From positions 167,495 through 231,494 of the forward strand of contig NZ_CANMJB010000005.1 of the NCBI RefSeq assembly GCF_947498175.1: DNA of 64,000 bases. Direction: 5' to 3'. Numbering within the stretch: position 1 is the stretch's first letter; each line of letters begins with the position of its first letter. This document shows, piece after piece, positions 7,916-21,286 of the stretch. The stretch is from an uncultured Algimonas sp. (GTDB lineage Bacteria > Pseudomonadota > Alphaproteobacteria > Caulobacterales > Maricaulaceae). Under the pieces are notes generated by a model. The model was not told the origin of the DNA, made no database searches, and was given only the letters and a program-made list of their open reading frames with translations. The translations under genes and the position numbers were made by a program.

Positions 7916-9511
7916 TCACGCGACGTTGGCGAACTGGTTCATCGTGTTGTGCGCCCCGCCCGCCTTGAGCGCGCGGTCGCCGCCGGTCATTTCCTTGAAC
8001 GTGTCGCCCAGGTCGGAGCCGACTTCGTGCTGGTGCTTGACCGCGCTGACGCCGCCGCGGATTTCCGCGCGCTGGACCTCGCGGACATAGGCCAGCATCT
8101 TCTCGTCGCCGTAATAGCCCTCCGACAGCCGGTCCATGCCGAGCGCGTCCATGTGGAAGGTCGGCAAGGTGATGAGGTTGTGGAACACCCCGGCTTCGCG
8201 CGCGATGTCCGTCTGGAAGGCCTGCAGGCGGGCGTCGGCTTCGATCCCGAGCGGATCGTCGTCGAAGTCGGCACTCATCAGGCGGGCTTCGTCATAGTCG
8301 TCCGCGGTGATCTTGCCTTGCTCGATCCAGTCCTCGCGCACCTGTTTGCGCAGGTTCAGCGTCCAGTTGAAGGACGGCGAGTTGTTGTAGGTCAGCTTGG
8401 CGTGGGGCGCTTCCTCGCGGATGCGGTTCACCATGCCGGCGATCTGCGCGACGTTCGGTGTCGCGGTTTCGATCCAGAGCAGGTCCGCGCCGCCATCGTT
8501 GAGCGCCGCGATGCAATCCTCGACCACGCGGTCCTCGCCCGTATCGGGCTTGAACTTGTAGAGGCCGTTGGGCAGGCGCGTCGGCTTGACGAGCTGGTCG
8601 CCCAAGCGGATCGCGACGTCGCCCTCTTCCAGGTCGGTCAGCGTTTCGACCGGCGTCGCGTCGAGCCATTTCGTATACTCAGCCGCATGGTCGCCGGCTT
8701 CGCGGGAGACGGGGATCTTCTGCGTCAGGCCCGCGCCAAGGCTGTCCGTGCGGGCGACGATGACGCCGTCATGCACGCCGAGTTCCTCGAACGCCATGCG
8801 CACGGCGCGCAGCTTCTCGATGAAGTCCTCGCGCGGAACCGTGACCTTGCCGTCCTGGTGCCCGCACTGTTTGGCGTCCGAGACCTGGTTCTCGATCTGG
8901 ATGCAGCAGGCACCCGCCTTGATCAGTTCCTTGGCCAGCAGATAGGTCGCATGGACGTTGCCGAAGCCCGCATCGATGTCGGCGATGATCGGGCGGACGT
9001 AGCTTTCGAAATTGTCGATCTTGGTGATCACCGCCTTGCGGGCGACGTCGCCCTCGGCGGCCTTCAGTTCCGCGAACAGGTCGTTCAGATCGACTTCGTC
9101 GGCTTGGCGCAGGCTGGTGTAGATCTCGTCGATCAGGTCCGTCACGGCCGTCTTCTCGTGCATGCTCTGGTCGGGCAGGTGGCCGAAACTGTTGCGCAGG
9201 CCCGCCACCATCCAGCCGGAGAGATAGACATAGGCGCGGTCGAGCGTGCCTTTCTGGCGCTTGATGGCGCGCATCATCTGCATGGCGTGGAAGCCGGACC
9301 AGCAGCCAAGGCTTTGCGTGAACTGCGACGTGTCCGCGTCGTAGCGGGCCATGTCCTGGCGCATCAGCGTCGCCATCGCCTTGGCGATGTCCAGATGCGT
9401 CTCGTAGGTGTTCTGGATCTTCAGCTGGGCGATGTCTTCGACGTCGATCCCGCCGGGCACGCCGTCGGGATAGCGGACGGTGATCTCTTGGATGGTTTGC
9501 GTGTAGCTCAT
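7916..9511 (-). CDS. aceA: Isocitrate lyase (long, ~531-aa form)
   Basis: KQCGHQDGKVTVPREDF (active-site KxCGH), IIADIDAGFGNVHATYLLAKELIKAGACCIQIENQV, NNSPSFNW. Confidence 0.96.
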   Translation of the reverse strand: MSYTQTIQEITVRYPDGVPGGIDVEDIAQLKIQNTYETHLDIAKAMATLMRQDMARYDADTSQFTQSLGCWSGFHAMQMMRAIKRQKGTLDRAYVYLSGWMVAGLRNSFGHLPDQSMHEKTAVTDLIDEIYTSLRQADEVDLNDLFAELKAAEGDVARKAVITKIDNFESYVRPIIADIDAGFGNVHATYLLAKELIKAGACCIQIENQVSDAKQCGHQDGKVTVPREDFIEKLRAVRMAFEELGVHDGVIVARTDSLGAGLTQKIPVSREAGDHAAEYTKWLDATPVETLTDLEEGDVAIRLGDQLVKPTRLPNGLYKFKPDTGEDRVVEDCIAALNDGGADLLWIETATPNVAQIAGMVNRIREEAPHAKLTYNNSPSFNWTLNLRKQVREDWIEQGKITADDYDEARLMSADFDDDPLGIEADARLQAFQTDIAREAGVFHNLITLPTFHMDALGMDRLSEGYYGDEKMLAYVREVQRAEIRGGVSAVKHQHEVGSDLGDTFKEMTGGDRALKAGGAHNTMNQFANVA

Positions 9512-9512
9512 C

Positions 9513-11144
<1,632 letters not shown>

Positions 11145-11221
11145 GAAACTCTCCATTGATGGGAGGGTCGGGTTAGCGCGCGAATTTGTACGTGTCTGTA
11201 AAAACGGGGTTGCTTTGTTGA

Positions 11222-11234
11222 GTTTGTAAAGTCA
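11222..11234. promoter_or_regulatory. Putative RamB/ScfR-type operator in the aceB/regulator intergenic region
   Basis: Reverse complement GACTTTACAAAC resembles the RamB consensus core AACTTTGCAAA recalled from Corynebacterium. Confidence 0.4.
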
Positions 11235-11288
11235 AAAATAGTCAATACGATAAGATTGAAAAGGCGCTGCGATCCCGCTGCGATCCCT

Positions 11289-12728
11289 ATGGCCAAGACC
11301 GAGAAACTCCTGATCGGGCCGCGCCTGCGCCGCCTGCGCACGCAGCTCGGCCTGACCCAGACGCGCATGGCCGAAGACCTCGGCATATCGGGCAGCTACC
11401 TCAATCTGATGGAACGCAACCAGCGCGCCATGAGTGCGAAAGTGCTGCTCAAGCTTTCGGAAACCTACGACATCGATCTGTCGGACCTGACGTCGGGCAC
11501 GGATCGGCAACTGGTCGGCGAGCTGTTCGACGCGTTGCGCGACCCGGCGCTGGGCCAGGACCGGGTGCCGAAATCCGAAGTGGAAGACGTGGTCGGGGCC
11601 AGTCCTGCCACGGCGCGCGCCCTGATCCGCCTGCATGAGCGCTACACGCAGCTGAGCCGCCGCCTCGTGCGCGAGGAAGGGGCGGACGAGGTGCTGGACG
11701 CGCTGGACGCCGCTGTGCCTGCGGATGAGCTGGTCCGCGACGCGCTGCACCGGGCGCGCAACTATTTCGATCCGCTGGACCGGGCGGCCGAAGCGCTCGC
11801 CCAGGAGATGCGCCTGCGCCGCGGCGAACCGATGGCGATGCTGCGCGAGCGGCTGGCCGAACGCCACAACATCGTGGTCCGCGTTCTGCCCTACGACCTG
11901 CTGCCCGGCATGCTGCGCTATTTCGACCGTCATAGCGGGCGGTTGAACCTATCGGAACTCCTGCCCGACTCCTCGCGGCGCTTTCAGGTCGCCGCGCGCC
12001 TCGCCATGCTGGAGCAACGGCCGCTGATCGACCGGCTGATCGCGGAGCTGGCGCTGGGCCGCCCGGAGGCCGAACGGTTGATGCGCACGACGCTGGCCAA
12101 CTATTTCGCCGCCGCCCTGCTCATGCCCTACGGCGCAATGCTGAAGGCAGCCGAAGATCTGCGCTACGACATCGACGCGCTGGCGCACCGGTTCGGAACC
12201 AGCGCCGAACAGGTCGCCCACCGGCTGACCACGCTGTCCCGGGCCGGGGCGCGCGGCGTGCCGCTCTTCTTCGTGCGGATCGACATCGCCGGCAACCTGT
12301 CCAAGCGGTTCAGCCAAGGACGCTTCACCTTCCCGCGCTTCGGCGGCGCCTGCCCGCGCTGGCACGTCCACGACGCCTTCGCCCACGCCGACCGCACCTT
12401 GGTCCAGACGGTCGAAATGCCGGATGGCGCGCGCTACCTGACCGTCTGCAAGCGCGTCACGCGGTCGGGCGGGACGACGCGCGCGCCCGCGCAGAGCTTC
12501 GCCATCGCGCTGGGCTGCGACATCGCCCATGCCGGGCGGCTGGTCTACGGCGACGACATCCAGGGCGAGCCGACCCCGATTGGCCCCAACTGCTATCTCT
12601 GCGACCGCGACGCCTGCCCCCAACGCGCCCATCCACCCCTGGGCCGCGACGCCGTCCACGACGAACGCGCGCGCGGGCTGGGTCAGGTGGCGTTGGCGCA
12701 GGAAGGCCGGAAGACCCCAGGACCGTGA
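11289..12728 (+). CDS. XRE-family regulator with IrrE-like/DUF2083 C-terminus (RamB/ScfR-like short-chain fatty-acyl regulator)
   Basis: HTH RLRRLRTQLGLTQTRMAEDLGISGSYLNLMERNQRAMSAKVLLKLSETYDIDL; ANYFAAALLMPYGAMLKAAEDLRYDIDALAHRFGTSAEQVAHRLTTL; C-terminal Cys-rich segment. Divergent from aceBA. Confidence 0.88.
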   Translation: MAKTEKLLIGPRLRRLRTQLGLTQTRMAEDLGISGSYLNLMERNQRAMSAKVLLKLSETYDIDLSDLTSGTDRQLVGELFDALRDPALGQDRVPKSEVEDVVGASPATARALIRLHERYTQLSRRLVREEGADEVLDALDAAVPADELVRDALHRARNYFDPLDRAAEALAQEMRLRRGEPMAMLRERLAERHNIVVRVLPYDLLPGMLRYFDRHSGRLNLSELLPDSSRRFQVAARLAMLEQRPLIDRLIAELALGRPEAERLMRTTLANYFAAALLMPYGAMLKAAEDLRYDIDALAHRFGTSAEQVAHRLTTLSRAGARGVPLFFVRIDIAGNLSKRFSQGRFTFPRFGGACPRWHVHDAFAHADRTLVQTVEMPDGARYLTVCKRVTRSGGTTRAPAQSFAIALGCDIAHAGRLVYGDDIQGEPTPIGPNCYLCDRDACPQRAHPPLGRDAVHDERARGLGQVALAQEGRKTPGP

Positions 12729-12753
12729 TCGGGGCCGGTCTTCCGATCGACGC

Positions 12754-14610
12754 CTAATAGCCGTCCGCCGATCCGTCCTTGCGCATCTCCGTCGCGGCGA
12801 TCCAAGCGCCGGAGTCGAAGTCGCGCATGATGGCCTGGTAGCCGCCCGCATTGGCCTGGCAGCAGCGGACCGCGTAGCCGCGGCGTTCCAGTTCGGCGCG
12901 GGTCGCCGCCGGGATGCCGCTTTCCAGCCAGATCGTGCCGAGCTCGGACTCACAGCCGCTGCCCGACAAATCGTCGGTCGGCTCGCAGCCGCCGCGATGT
13001 TCCCAGCGCGCCGCGTCCCCGGCTTCCTGCAGCCCCATGTCGTAATCGACCAGGTTGAGGATGATCTGCACGTGGCCTTGCGGCTGCATGCCCCCGCCCA
13101 TCAGGCCGAAGCTCAGCCAAGGTTCGTAACGGCCTCCGGCGTTCCTGTAGGCGAAGCCGGGTATGATGGTGTGGAACGGGCGCTTGCCCGGTTCGAACAC
13201 GTTGGGATGGTCCGGATCGAGGGAGAAGAGCTGCCCCCGGTCCTGGAGCATGAAGCCCAGACCGTCCGGCACGAGGCCCGACCCCATGCCCCGGTAGTTG
13301 GACTGGATCAGCGAGACCATCATGCCGCTCGCGTCGGTCACGGAGAGGTAGGTCGTGTCGCCGTCCTGGAGCTTGATGTCGACGCTGGGCGAGCCGGCGG
13401 GCACGGTCGCCATCGGCTTCGACAGATCGATCAGGCGGCCCCGCTGCGCATTGTAGCCCTCCCGGACGTACCAGTCGGGCGCCAAGCCGCTGAAGGCCGA
13501 GTCGGAATAGCCGAGCGCGCGGTCCGCGAAGGCCAGCCGCTTGGCTTCCACCTGCGCCATCAGCGCGTCGGCCGAGCCCCAGCCCATGCTCCGCAGGTCG
13601 AACCGCTCCAGCATCTGCAGCATCTGCAGCGCCGCGACCCCTTGCGTGTTCGGGCCGATCTCGCAGAGGCGGACTTCGTCGCGGTAGGTCACGCAGACCG
13701 GTTCGATCCACTCGCCCTCATGAGCGGCGAGGTCCGCGTAGCGCATGAACCCGCCGATGCGCGCCATGTAGCGGTCCATGGTCCGCGCGAGCGTGCCGGT
13801 GTAGAAGGCGTCGCGGCCGCCGTCGGCGATGGCGCTCAGCGTGTTGGCCAGGTCCGGATTGCGGAACAGGCCGCCCTCGCGCGGGCTGGGATCGAAGAAG
13901 GTCGCCTTGGCATTGGCGAACTCTTCCAACATGCCGCTGTCATGGGCCTCGGCGAGGCGCGTCTCATTACGGCCCCAATAATAGGCGATCACTTCCGGGA
14001 TCGGCGCGCCGTTGCGGCCATAGTCGATGGTGGGCTGGAGGATGTCGCCCATGGGCAGGGACCCGAAGCGGTCGTGCAGAGCGAACCACCCATCGACCGT
14101 GCCCGGGACGCTGACGGGCGCGGCGCCGAAGGGCGGGATTCCCTCGCCGTCCTCGTGCTTGTCGGCCGCGGCCTGCATGTCGGCGAGAGTGGCGCCCCGG
14201 GGCGACCGGCCCGAGCCGTTATAGCCGTAGAGCTCCTGCGTCTCGGGGTCCCAGACTAGCGCGAAGAGATCGCCGCCGATCCCGTTGCCCGTGGGCTCGA
14301 CCAGGCCCAGCATGGCATTGGCCGCGATGGCTGCGTCGACCGCCGTGCCGCCATCCTTCATGACGTCGAGCGCGACCTGCGTGGCGAGCGGATGGGCCGT
14401 GGCGGCGGCCGCGTTGGGCGCGACGACGGCGCTGCGCACGCCCAGATCTCGGCCCGACAGCATGCGGTCGCCGGGGCCGCTCGCGGAGGCGGTCGCGACC
14501 GACGCGTCGGCCCGCTGCTCGACGGATGTGGCGGTGGCGCAAGCCGACAAGCTGGCCAGGGCCGCGCAAGCGAGCGCGCACAAAGCAGGTTTCATCATTC
14601 TCATGGCCAT
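12754..14610 (-). CDS. ggt: Gamma-glutamyltransferase family lipoprotein
   Basis: AAATAHPLATQVALDVMKDGGTAVDAAIAANAMLGLVEPTGNGIGGDLFALVWD; DTTYLSVTDASGMMVSLIQSNYRGMGSGLVPDGLGFMLQDRG; Cys lipobox-like LSAC. Confidence 0.92.
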   Translation of the reverse strand: MAMRMMKPALCALACAALASLSACATATSVEQRADASVATASASGPGDRMLSGRDLGVRSAVVAPNAAAATAHPLATQVALDVMKDGGTAVDAAIAANAMLGLVEPTGNGIGGDLFALVWDPETQELYGYNGSGRSPRGATLADMQAAADKHEDGEGIPPFGAAPVSVPGTVDGWFALHDRFGSLPMGDILQPTIDYGRNGAPIPEVIAYYWGRNETRLAEAHDSGMLEEFANAKATFFDPSPREGGLFRNPDLANTLSAIADGGRDAFYTGTLARTMDRYMARIGGFMRYADLAAHEGEWIEPVCVTYRDEVRLCEIGPNTQGVAALQMLQMLERFDLRSMGWGSADALMAQVEAKRLAFADRALGYSDSAFSGLAPDWYVREGYNAQRGRLIDLSKPMATVPAGSPSVDIKLQDGDTTYLSVTDASGMMVSLIQSNYRGMGSGLVPDGLGFMLQDRGQLFSLDPDHPNVFEPGKRPFHTIIPGFAYRNAGGRYEPWLSFGLMGGGMQPQGHVQIILNLVDYDMGLQEAGDAARWEHRGGCEPTDDLSGSGCESELGTIWLESGIPAATRAELERRGYAVRCCQANAGGYQAIMRDFDSGAWIAATEMRKDGSADGY

Positions 14611-14740
14611 TCCACCCTTTGCGGCAGGAAGACGGAGTCCCGTCGTCCGTGTCCTTAAGAAGGCTTATAGTGAGCGGGACGGCGGACACAATGGTGTCGC
14701 GGAAGGCAGAGCGGGCTTCACGGCGAACCGCTACGTCGAT

Positions 14741-14768
14741 TGGAGCGGGCGAAGAGAGTCGACCCCTC
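14741..14768 (-). repeat. Partial copy of the tRNA-Gly 3' end (att-like or decayed tandem tRNA)
   Basis: tggagcgggcgaagagagtcgacccct vs tRNA-Gly(GCC) 3' end tggagcgggcgaagagattcgaaccct (two mismatches), about 125 bp downstream of the intact tRNA. Confidence 0.75.
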
Positions 14769-14769
14769 C

Positions 14770-14837
14770 CGCGCGGATACGCGTAAATCTGAAATGCGAG
14801 GGCCGCGCGGATGCGCGCAAATCTGAAATGCGAGGGG
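14770..14837. repeat. 34-bp tandem duplication, two copies
   Basis: cgcgcggatacgcgtaaatctgaaatgcgaggg then cgcgcggatgcgcgcaaatctgaaatgcgaggg at a 34-nt offset. Confidence 0.85.
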
Positions 14838-14891
14838 TCGCAGGAGGATGGACCTTGCAGGGTCAGTCCATGACGGGAGAAATATAACGAC

Positions 14892-14966
14892 TGGAGCGGG
14901 CGAAGAGATTCGAACCCTCGACCCTCACCTTGGCAAGGTGATGCTCTACCACTGAGCTACGCCCGC
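14892..14966 (-). tRNA. tRNA-Gly(GCC), CCA encoded
   Basis: Reverse complement GCGGGCGTAGCTCAGTGGTAGAGCATCACCTTGCCAAGGTGAGGGTCGAGGGTTCGAATCTCTTCGCCCGCTCCA; anticodon loop TTGCCAA. Confidence 0.96.
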
Positions 14967-15062
14967 ATCGCAGTCGTTGAAGCCGGGCGTATATCCACGC
15001 GCCTCCGGGCTTGCAAGCATCAAGATTTGAGTTTTTGCAGATGAATCGCTAGCCCGCTTTGC

Positions 15063-15563
15063 ATGACGGAACCGCACCCCGACGAACCCCGGCTCTACGC
15101 GCTTTTGGACAGTCTCGGCATCGAACATGTCACTGAGGAGCATGCGGCCGTCTTCACGGTCGAAGACGGACGGGCGGTCAAGGCACGGCTTCCTGGCGGC
15201 CATTCCAAGAACCTGTTCCTGAAGGACAAGGCCGGTCGTTTCGTGTTGGTCAGCGCCTTGGGAGAAACCGGGGTCCGCCTGAACCGGCTGCACCCGCATA
15301 TCGGGACGAAACGGCTATCCTTCGGGCAGGAAGACGCGCTGTTCGACAGGCTGGGCGTGCGGCCCGGCTCCGTCACGGTGTTCTCGATCATGAACGATGC
15401 CGACGATGCGGTCCGGCTGATCCTCGACAAGGCGCTGTTCGATCACGATCACGTCTGGTTCCACCCGCTGCGCAACACGGCGAGCACGCGGGTCCGGCCG
15501 GAGGATCTGCTGACGTTCGCGCGGGCGACGGGGCACGAGCCGGTCCTGCTGGACCTATCGGCG

Positions 15564-15581
<18 letters not shown>
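15063..15581 (+). CDS. YbaK/ProX-type prolyl-tRNA editing domain protein
   Basis: [65 protein letters not shown]. Confidence 0.9.
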
Positions 15582-17333
<1,752 letters not shown>

Positions 17334-17481
17334 GACTTTTATCTAGATAAAGAATCGTAACAGCAGGTTTACGCACCCGCCGGACGGAATCCCGGCGACC
17401 CGCGCATGCGGTTAGGCCGGGCGCGTCACTTTCTCGCGACCATCCGTTGAACCTTTCATGTGTCTCGCCCATTTAGCGGGC

Positions 17482-18378
17482 ATGACCGATACACTCGTTA
17501 AAGATTCCTCCGATGTCGCTTTCATGGCCGACGTCATCGAAACGTCCAAGGACACGCCTGTCGTGGTCGATTTCTGGGCGCCCTGGTGCGGCCCGTGCAA
17601 ACAGCTCATGCCCGCGCTGGAGCGGCAGGTGAAAGCCGCGGCTGGCAAGGTGAAGCTCGTCAAGATCAACATCGACGAAAATCCCGGCGTGGCCGGGCAG
17701 CTCGGTGTGCGGTCCATCCCGGCGGTCTTCGGCTTCAAGGACGGCCAGCCCGTGGACGGCTTCATGGGCGCGCAACCCGAATCCGAATTGTCGAAGTTCA
17801 TCGCCCGCCTGTCCGGTGACAGCGACCCGAAGGAAGAGGCGCAGACCTTGGTCGCCCGGGCGCATGACAGCCTGACGGCCGGCGATCCTGGCGGGGCGGC
17901 GCAGGATTTTGCCCAGGCGCTGCAACTCGATCCGGAAAACGGCTCCGCCCTGGCCGGGTTGGCGCGCGTCTATCTGGAGATGGGCAATCGCGACATGGCC
18001 GTCGAGATGGTCGAGAGCGCGACCGGCCCGCTGGCGGAGCATCCCGAGGTGGCGTCCATCCGCTCCGAATTGTCGCTGGGCGAAGGTGCGCCGCAAGCCG
18101 ACGCGGCGGAAGAAGACACGGAATTGCGCGATGCGCAGGCGGCTGTCGATGCCGACGCGACCGATCTGGATGCGCGGCTGGTTCTGGCCAAGGCGCTGGC
18201 GGCGCGCGGGCAACGCGGCGAGGCCGTGGACCATCTGATATATTCCATCGGGCGCGACCGGATGCATGACGACGAGGCGGCGCGGCGTTTCCTGCTGACG
18301 ATCTTCGAGGCCGAAGGGCCCGAAAGCGATGTTGCGATCGATGGCCGCCGACGCCTGTCATCCATCCTTTTCGCGTAG
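17482..18378 (+). CDS. Thioredoxin-TPR protein, CnoX/YbbN-like
   Basis: VVVDFWAPWCGPCKQLMPALE followed by TPR-like ALAGLARVYLEMGNRDMAVEMVESA. Start moved to ATG 17482. Confidence 0.9.
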   Translation: MTDTLVKDSSDVAFMADVIETSKDTPVVVDFWAPWCGPCKQLMPALERQVKAAAGKVKLVKINIDENPGVAGQLGVRSIPAVFGFKDGQPVDGFMGAQPESELSKFIARLSGDSDPKEEAQTLVARAHDSLTAGDPGGAAQDFAQALQLDPENGSALAGLARVYLEMGNRDMAVEMVESATGPLAEHPEVASIRSELSLGEGAPQADAAEEDTELRDAQAAVDADATDLDARLVLAKALAARGQRGEAVDHLIYSIGRDRMHDDEAARRFLLTIFEAEGPESDVAIDGRRRLSSILFA

Positions 18379-18398
18379 CTGGCCCGTATCAAGGTCGG

Positions 18399-19076
18399 AT
18401 GAGCGCGCATTACAAATCTCTGGCCCGACGGACGACACCGTCGCGCATCCCGATCTTCCCGCTGGGCGGGGCGGTGCTGTTGCCCGTCTGCGACCTTCCG
18501 CTCAACATCTTCGAGCCGCGCTATCTGAACATGATCGACGATGCGCTGAAGGGCGACCGGCTGATCGGCATGGTCCAACCGCAAGGCGACGACATCGCCA
18601 GTGTCGGCGGGCTGGGCCGCATCATCCAGTTTTCCGAAACCGATGACGGTCGCTACCTGATCGTGCTGAAGGGATTGCGGCGGTTCCGCATCACGGGCTT
18701 GCCGGAAACCGGCACACCCTACCGCCAAGCCGACGTCGCCTATGGCGGGTTCGAAGAAGACCCGGACCTGCATGCCGCGCGCCAGACTTCCGAAGCCCTG
18801 TCGGAGTCCGGACGGTCGGACCGCGCGGCGTTGACGGTCGCCATGAAGGCCTTGGCGAAAGCGGTCGGAGTCGATGTGGACTGGACCGCCCTGTCGGAAA
18901 TCCCGCTGCCCGTCCTCATCAACCAGGCCGCGATGATCAGCCCGTTCTCGCCTGAGGACAAGCAATCGCTGCTGGAAGCCGAAACCTCGGACGAACGCCG
19001 TCGTCTGCTCATCGGGTTGATGCATCTCTACGCATCCGGCGGAACGAACGATCCCCAGACGCAATCCACGCAATAG
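18399..19076 (+). CDS. Lon N-terminal (LAN/substrate-binding) domain protein
   Basis: RIPIFPLGGAVLLPVCDLPLNIFEPRYLNMIDDALKGDRLIGMVQP. Confidence 0.93.
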   Translation: MSAHYKSLARRTTPSRIPIFPLGGAVLLPVCDLPLNIFEPRYLNMIDDALKGDRLIGMVQPQGDDIASVGGLGRIIQFSETDDGRYLIVLKGLRRFRITGLPETGTPYRQADVAYGGFEEDPDLHAARQTSEALSESGRSDRAALTVAMKALAKAVGVDVDWTALSEIPLPVLINQAAMISPFSPEDKQSLLEAETSDERRRLLIGLMHLYASGGTNDPQTQSTQ

Positions 19077-19085
19077 GCTTTCACC

Positions 19086-19277
19086 GTGAGCAATACCAAG
19101 TCCGCCCCCGTGCCGATCGATCCGAAGATGCTCGGCGTTCTGGTCTGCCCCAAGACGCGCGGGCCGCTTGTCCATGACAGCGACACACACGAATTGATCA
19201 GCAAGAAGGCCAGGCTGGCCTATCCGATCCGCGACGGTGTTCCGATCCTGCTGATCGAGCGCGCGCGAGCGCTTTGA
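19086..19277 (+). CDS. Trm112 family protein
   Basis: 63 aa; [50 protein letters not shown] start. Confidence 0.9.
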   Translation: MSNTKSAPVPIDPKMLGVLVCPKTRGPLVHDSDTHELISKKARLAYPIRDGVPILLIERARAL

Positions 19278-19396
19278 AGCGCGCGGCAACGCAGTTTCTG
19301 GTGATCCACCGCCCATCCTGTCCGTAAACGCCCAGTTCACTTTCGTCGTGGCAGTGCGGAGGGGAACATTCGCCATGGGCAAACCGTTGGGCCGGC

Positions 19397-21286
19397 ATGA
19401 CATCATTTTACCAGACATCCGACCACAATGCCCGTTCTCCGGGCTTGAAACGGATTGCCGTGGGTGCCGCCGCTCTGGCCGCGGTTCTAGTGGCGGTTCC
19501 CGCCCTCCCCGCCATCGCGCAGACCCAAAACCCCGAAGCCCAGAGCCCCGAAGATCAGGCCCGGGCGACGGATGACATGCTGGGCGATCCCAAAAGCACG
19601 GGCATCGCCGCCGAGATCGAATCCCGGGTCATGGACGACAAGATCGATAGCGTGCTGGGAGACCGTGTGTCGCCGGGCGCCAAGGAAGCCGCCCGTCAGG
19701 CCTATGCACAGCGCGTCTTCGCCCCATTATGGAGCCGCGACGCCGCCGAAGCCCTTCTATCCGCAAGCCCGGACTGGCGCGACAAGGGTCTTGATGCCGG
19801 TATTTCGGACGAAGAGCTGCAAGGCGTCGTGGATGCCCGCTTTTCGGGTACGGACGCTGAAAAGGCGCTCGCCGACATCCGCTTGAGCGCGACCTGGATG
19901 GCGCTTGCCTCGGCCAAGAGCGGCGGGCTGTCGGACGAAGGCGGCATGGTCAAGTCGAGCGATACCCGGCCGACCCGCTCCGAGCTCGTCGCCGCTTTGA
20001 AACAGGCGGGTGAAGGCGACCCCATCAAGGCGCTGCAGGACTTCGCCCCCGACGCCCCGCAATATGGCATGCTGGAAGAGGCGCTGACCCGTTACCGCCA
20101 GTTCGCCGAAGCCGGTGGCTGGATGAAATTCCCCGAGGGCGGCGATATGCTGGAACCCGGCATGGACGATCCGCGCGTTCCGGCTCTGCGCAAGCGGCTG
20201 GCGGCGGAAGGCTATGTCGAAATGGCCGATGGGACGACCCTGCCGATGAACGATGGATACGAACCCGGCCAGGCCGAACTCACGCCTGCTTCGCTCAAGC
20301 AGGACGGCGGCAGTGTCGCTCCGACCGTCTATGACAACGATCTGAAGGCCCAGCTGAAATCCTTCCAGGCCGCGCACGGCCTGATGCAGGACGGCATCGT
20401 CGGGCCGGCCACGCTGGCGGCGCTGAACGAATCCGTCCAGTCCAAGATCGACCGGATCGGAACCGCCCTGGAATATTGGCGGACCAAGGGCGATCTGGGC
20501 GAACGCTATATCTGGGTCAACATTCCGTCCTATCGCGCCGAAGCCTGGACCGGCGACCGGCGAGACATCGCCATGGATACGATCGTGGGCAAGAAGCGCA
20601 CGCCGACCATCGCCTTCTCCGACGAGATCGAATATGTCGTGGTGAACCCGAAATGGTTCCTGCCAATCGGTTTGTTCAAGCGCCAGAAACTGCGCAAGTT
20701 GCGCAAGGATCCGGGCTACGCGGCCGCGAACAACTACATCGTCTATGACCGCTCATCGGGCGCCAAACTGGACCCGTACAACATCAACTGGAACGAAAAG
20801 GGCATATCGCGCCAGGTCCGCATGGTGCAGACGCCCGGCCCGCACAACGCGCTCGGCCAGTTGAAGATCATCTTCCCCAACAAACACGCCATCTATCTGC
20901 ATGACACGCCGGCGCGCGATCTGTTCGAACGCGACGTGCGAGCTTTGTCATCGGGTTGCATCCGCCTGGACGATCCCGTCAAGATGGCGAATTGGCTGAC
21001 GGATGGCGACGACGGCGTTTCGACCGAGGTCTTCAATGCCACGCTGGCCAGCCGCGACCGCGAACGGTTCTATCTGGACCAGCATGTCGACGTGCACCTG
21101 ACCTATCTGCCCGCTGTCGTCAGTCCGGACGGCCGGGCGGAATTCCCTGCCGACATCTACAAGGACTTCGAGAAACCCGTGTTGGCCGAAGGCGTCTATT
21201 CCGACAAGATCGCTCTGAAAGCTGACGAGACGTTGTATGCGGGCATGAACGGCGAGACCGGCCCGACGGCGGAAAACGCGCAATGA
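19397..21286 (+). CDS. L,D-transpeptidase (YcbB/LdtD-like) with peptidoglycan-binding domain
   Basis: LKSFQAAHGLMQDGIVGPATLAALN; IVGKKRTPTIAFSDEIEYVVVNPKW; catalytic YLHDTPARDLFERDVRALSSGCIRLDDP (HD...SxGCIR). Confidence 0.94.
   Translation: MTSFYQTSDHNARSPGLKRIAVGAAALAAVLVAVPALPAIAQTQNPEAQSPEDQARATDDMLGDPKSTGIAAEIESRVMDDKIDSVLGDRVSPGAKEAARQAYAQRVFAPLWSRDAAEALLSASPDWRDKGLDAGISDEELQGVVDARFSGTDAEKALADIRLSATWMALASAKSGGLSDEGGMVKSSDTRPTRSELVAALKQAGEGDPIKALQDFAPDAPQYGMLEEALTRYRQFAEAGGWMKFPEGGDMLEPGMDDPRVPALRKRLAAEGYVEMADGTTLPMNDGYEPGQAELTPASLKQDGGSVAPTVYDNDLKAQLKSFQAAHGLMQDGIVGPATLAALNESVQSKIDRIGTALEYWRTKGDLGERYIWVNIPSYRAEAWTGDRRDIAMDTIVGKKRTPTIAFSDEIEYVVVNPKWFLPIGLFKRQKLRKLRKDPGYAAANNYIVYDRSSGAKLDPYNINWNEKGISRQVRMVQTPGPHNALGQLKIIFPNKHAIYLHDTPARDLFERDVRALSSGCIRLDDPVKMANWLTDGDDGVSTEVFNATLASRDRERFYLDQHVDVHLTYLPAVVSPDGRAEFPADIYKDFEKPVLAEGVYSDKIALKADETLYAGMNGETGPTAENAQ

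Noticed and set aside
12529-14259. 576-aa plus-strand ORF
   Set aside because: Antisense to gamma-glutamyltransferase.
17970-19418. 482-aa minus-strand ORF
   Set aside because: Antisense to the CnoX-like, Lon-domain and Trm112 genes.
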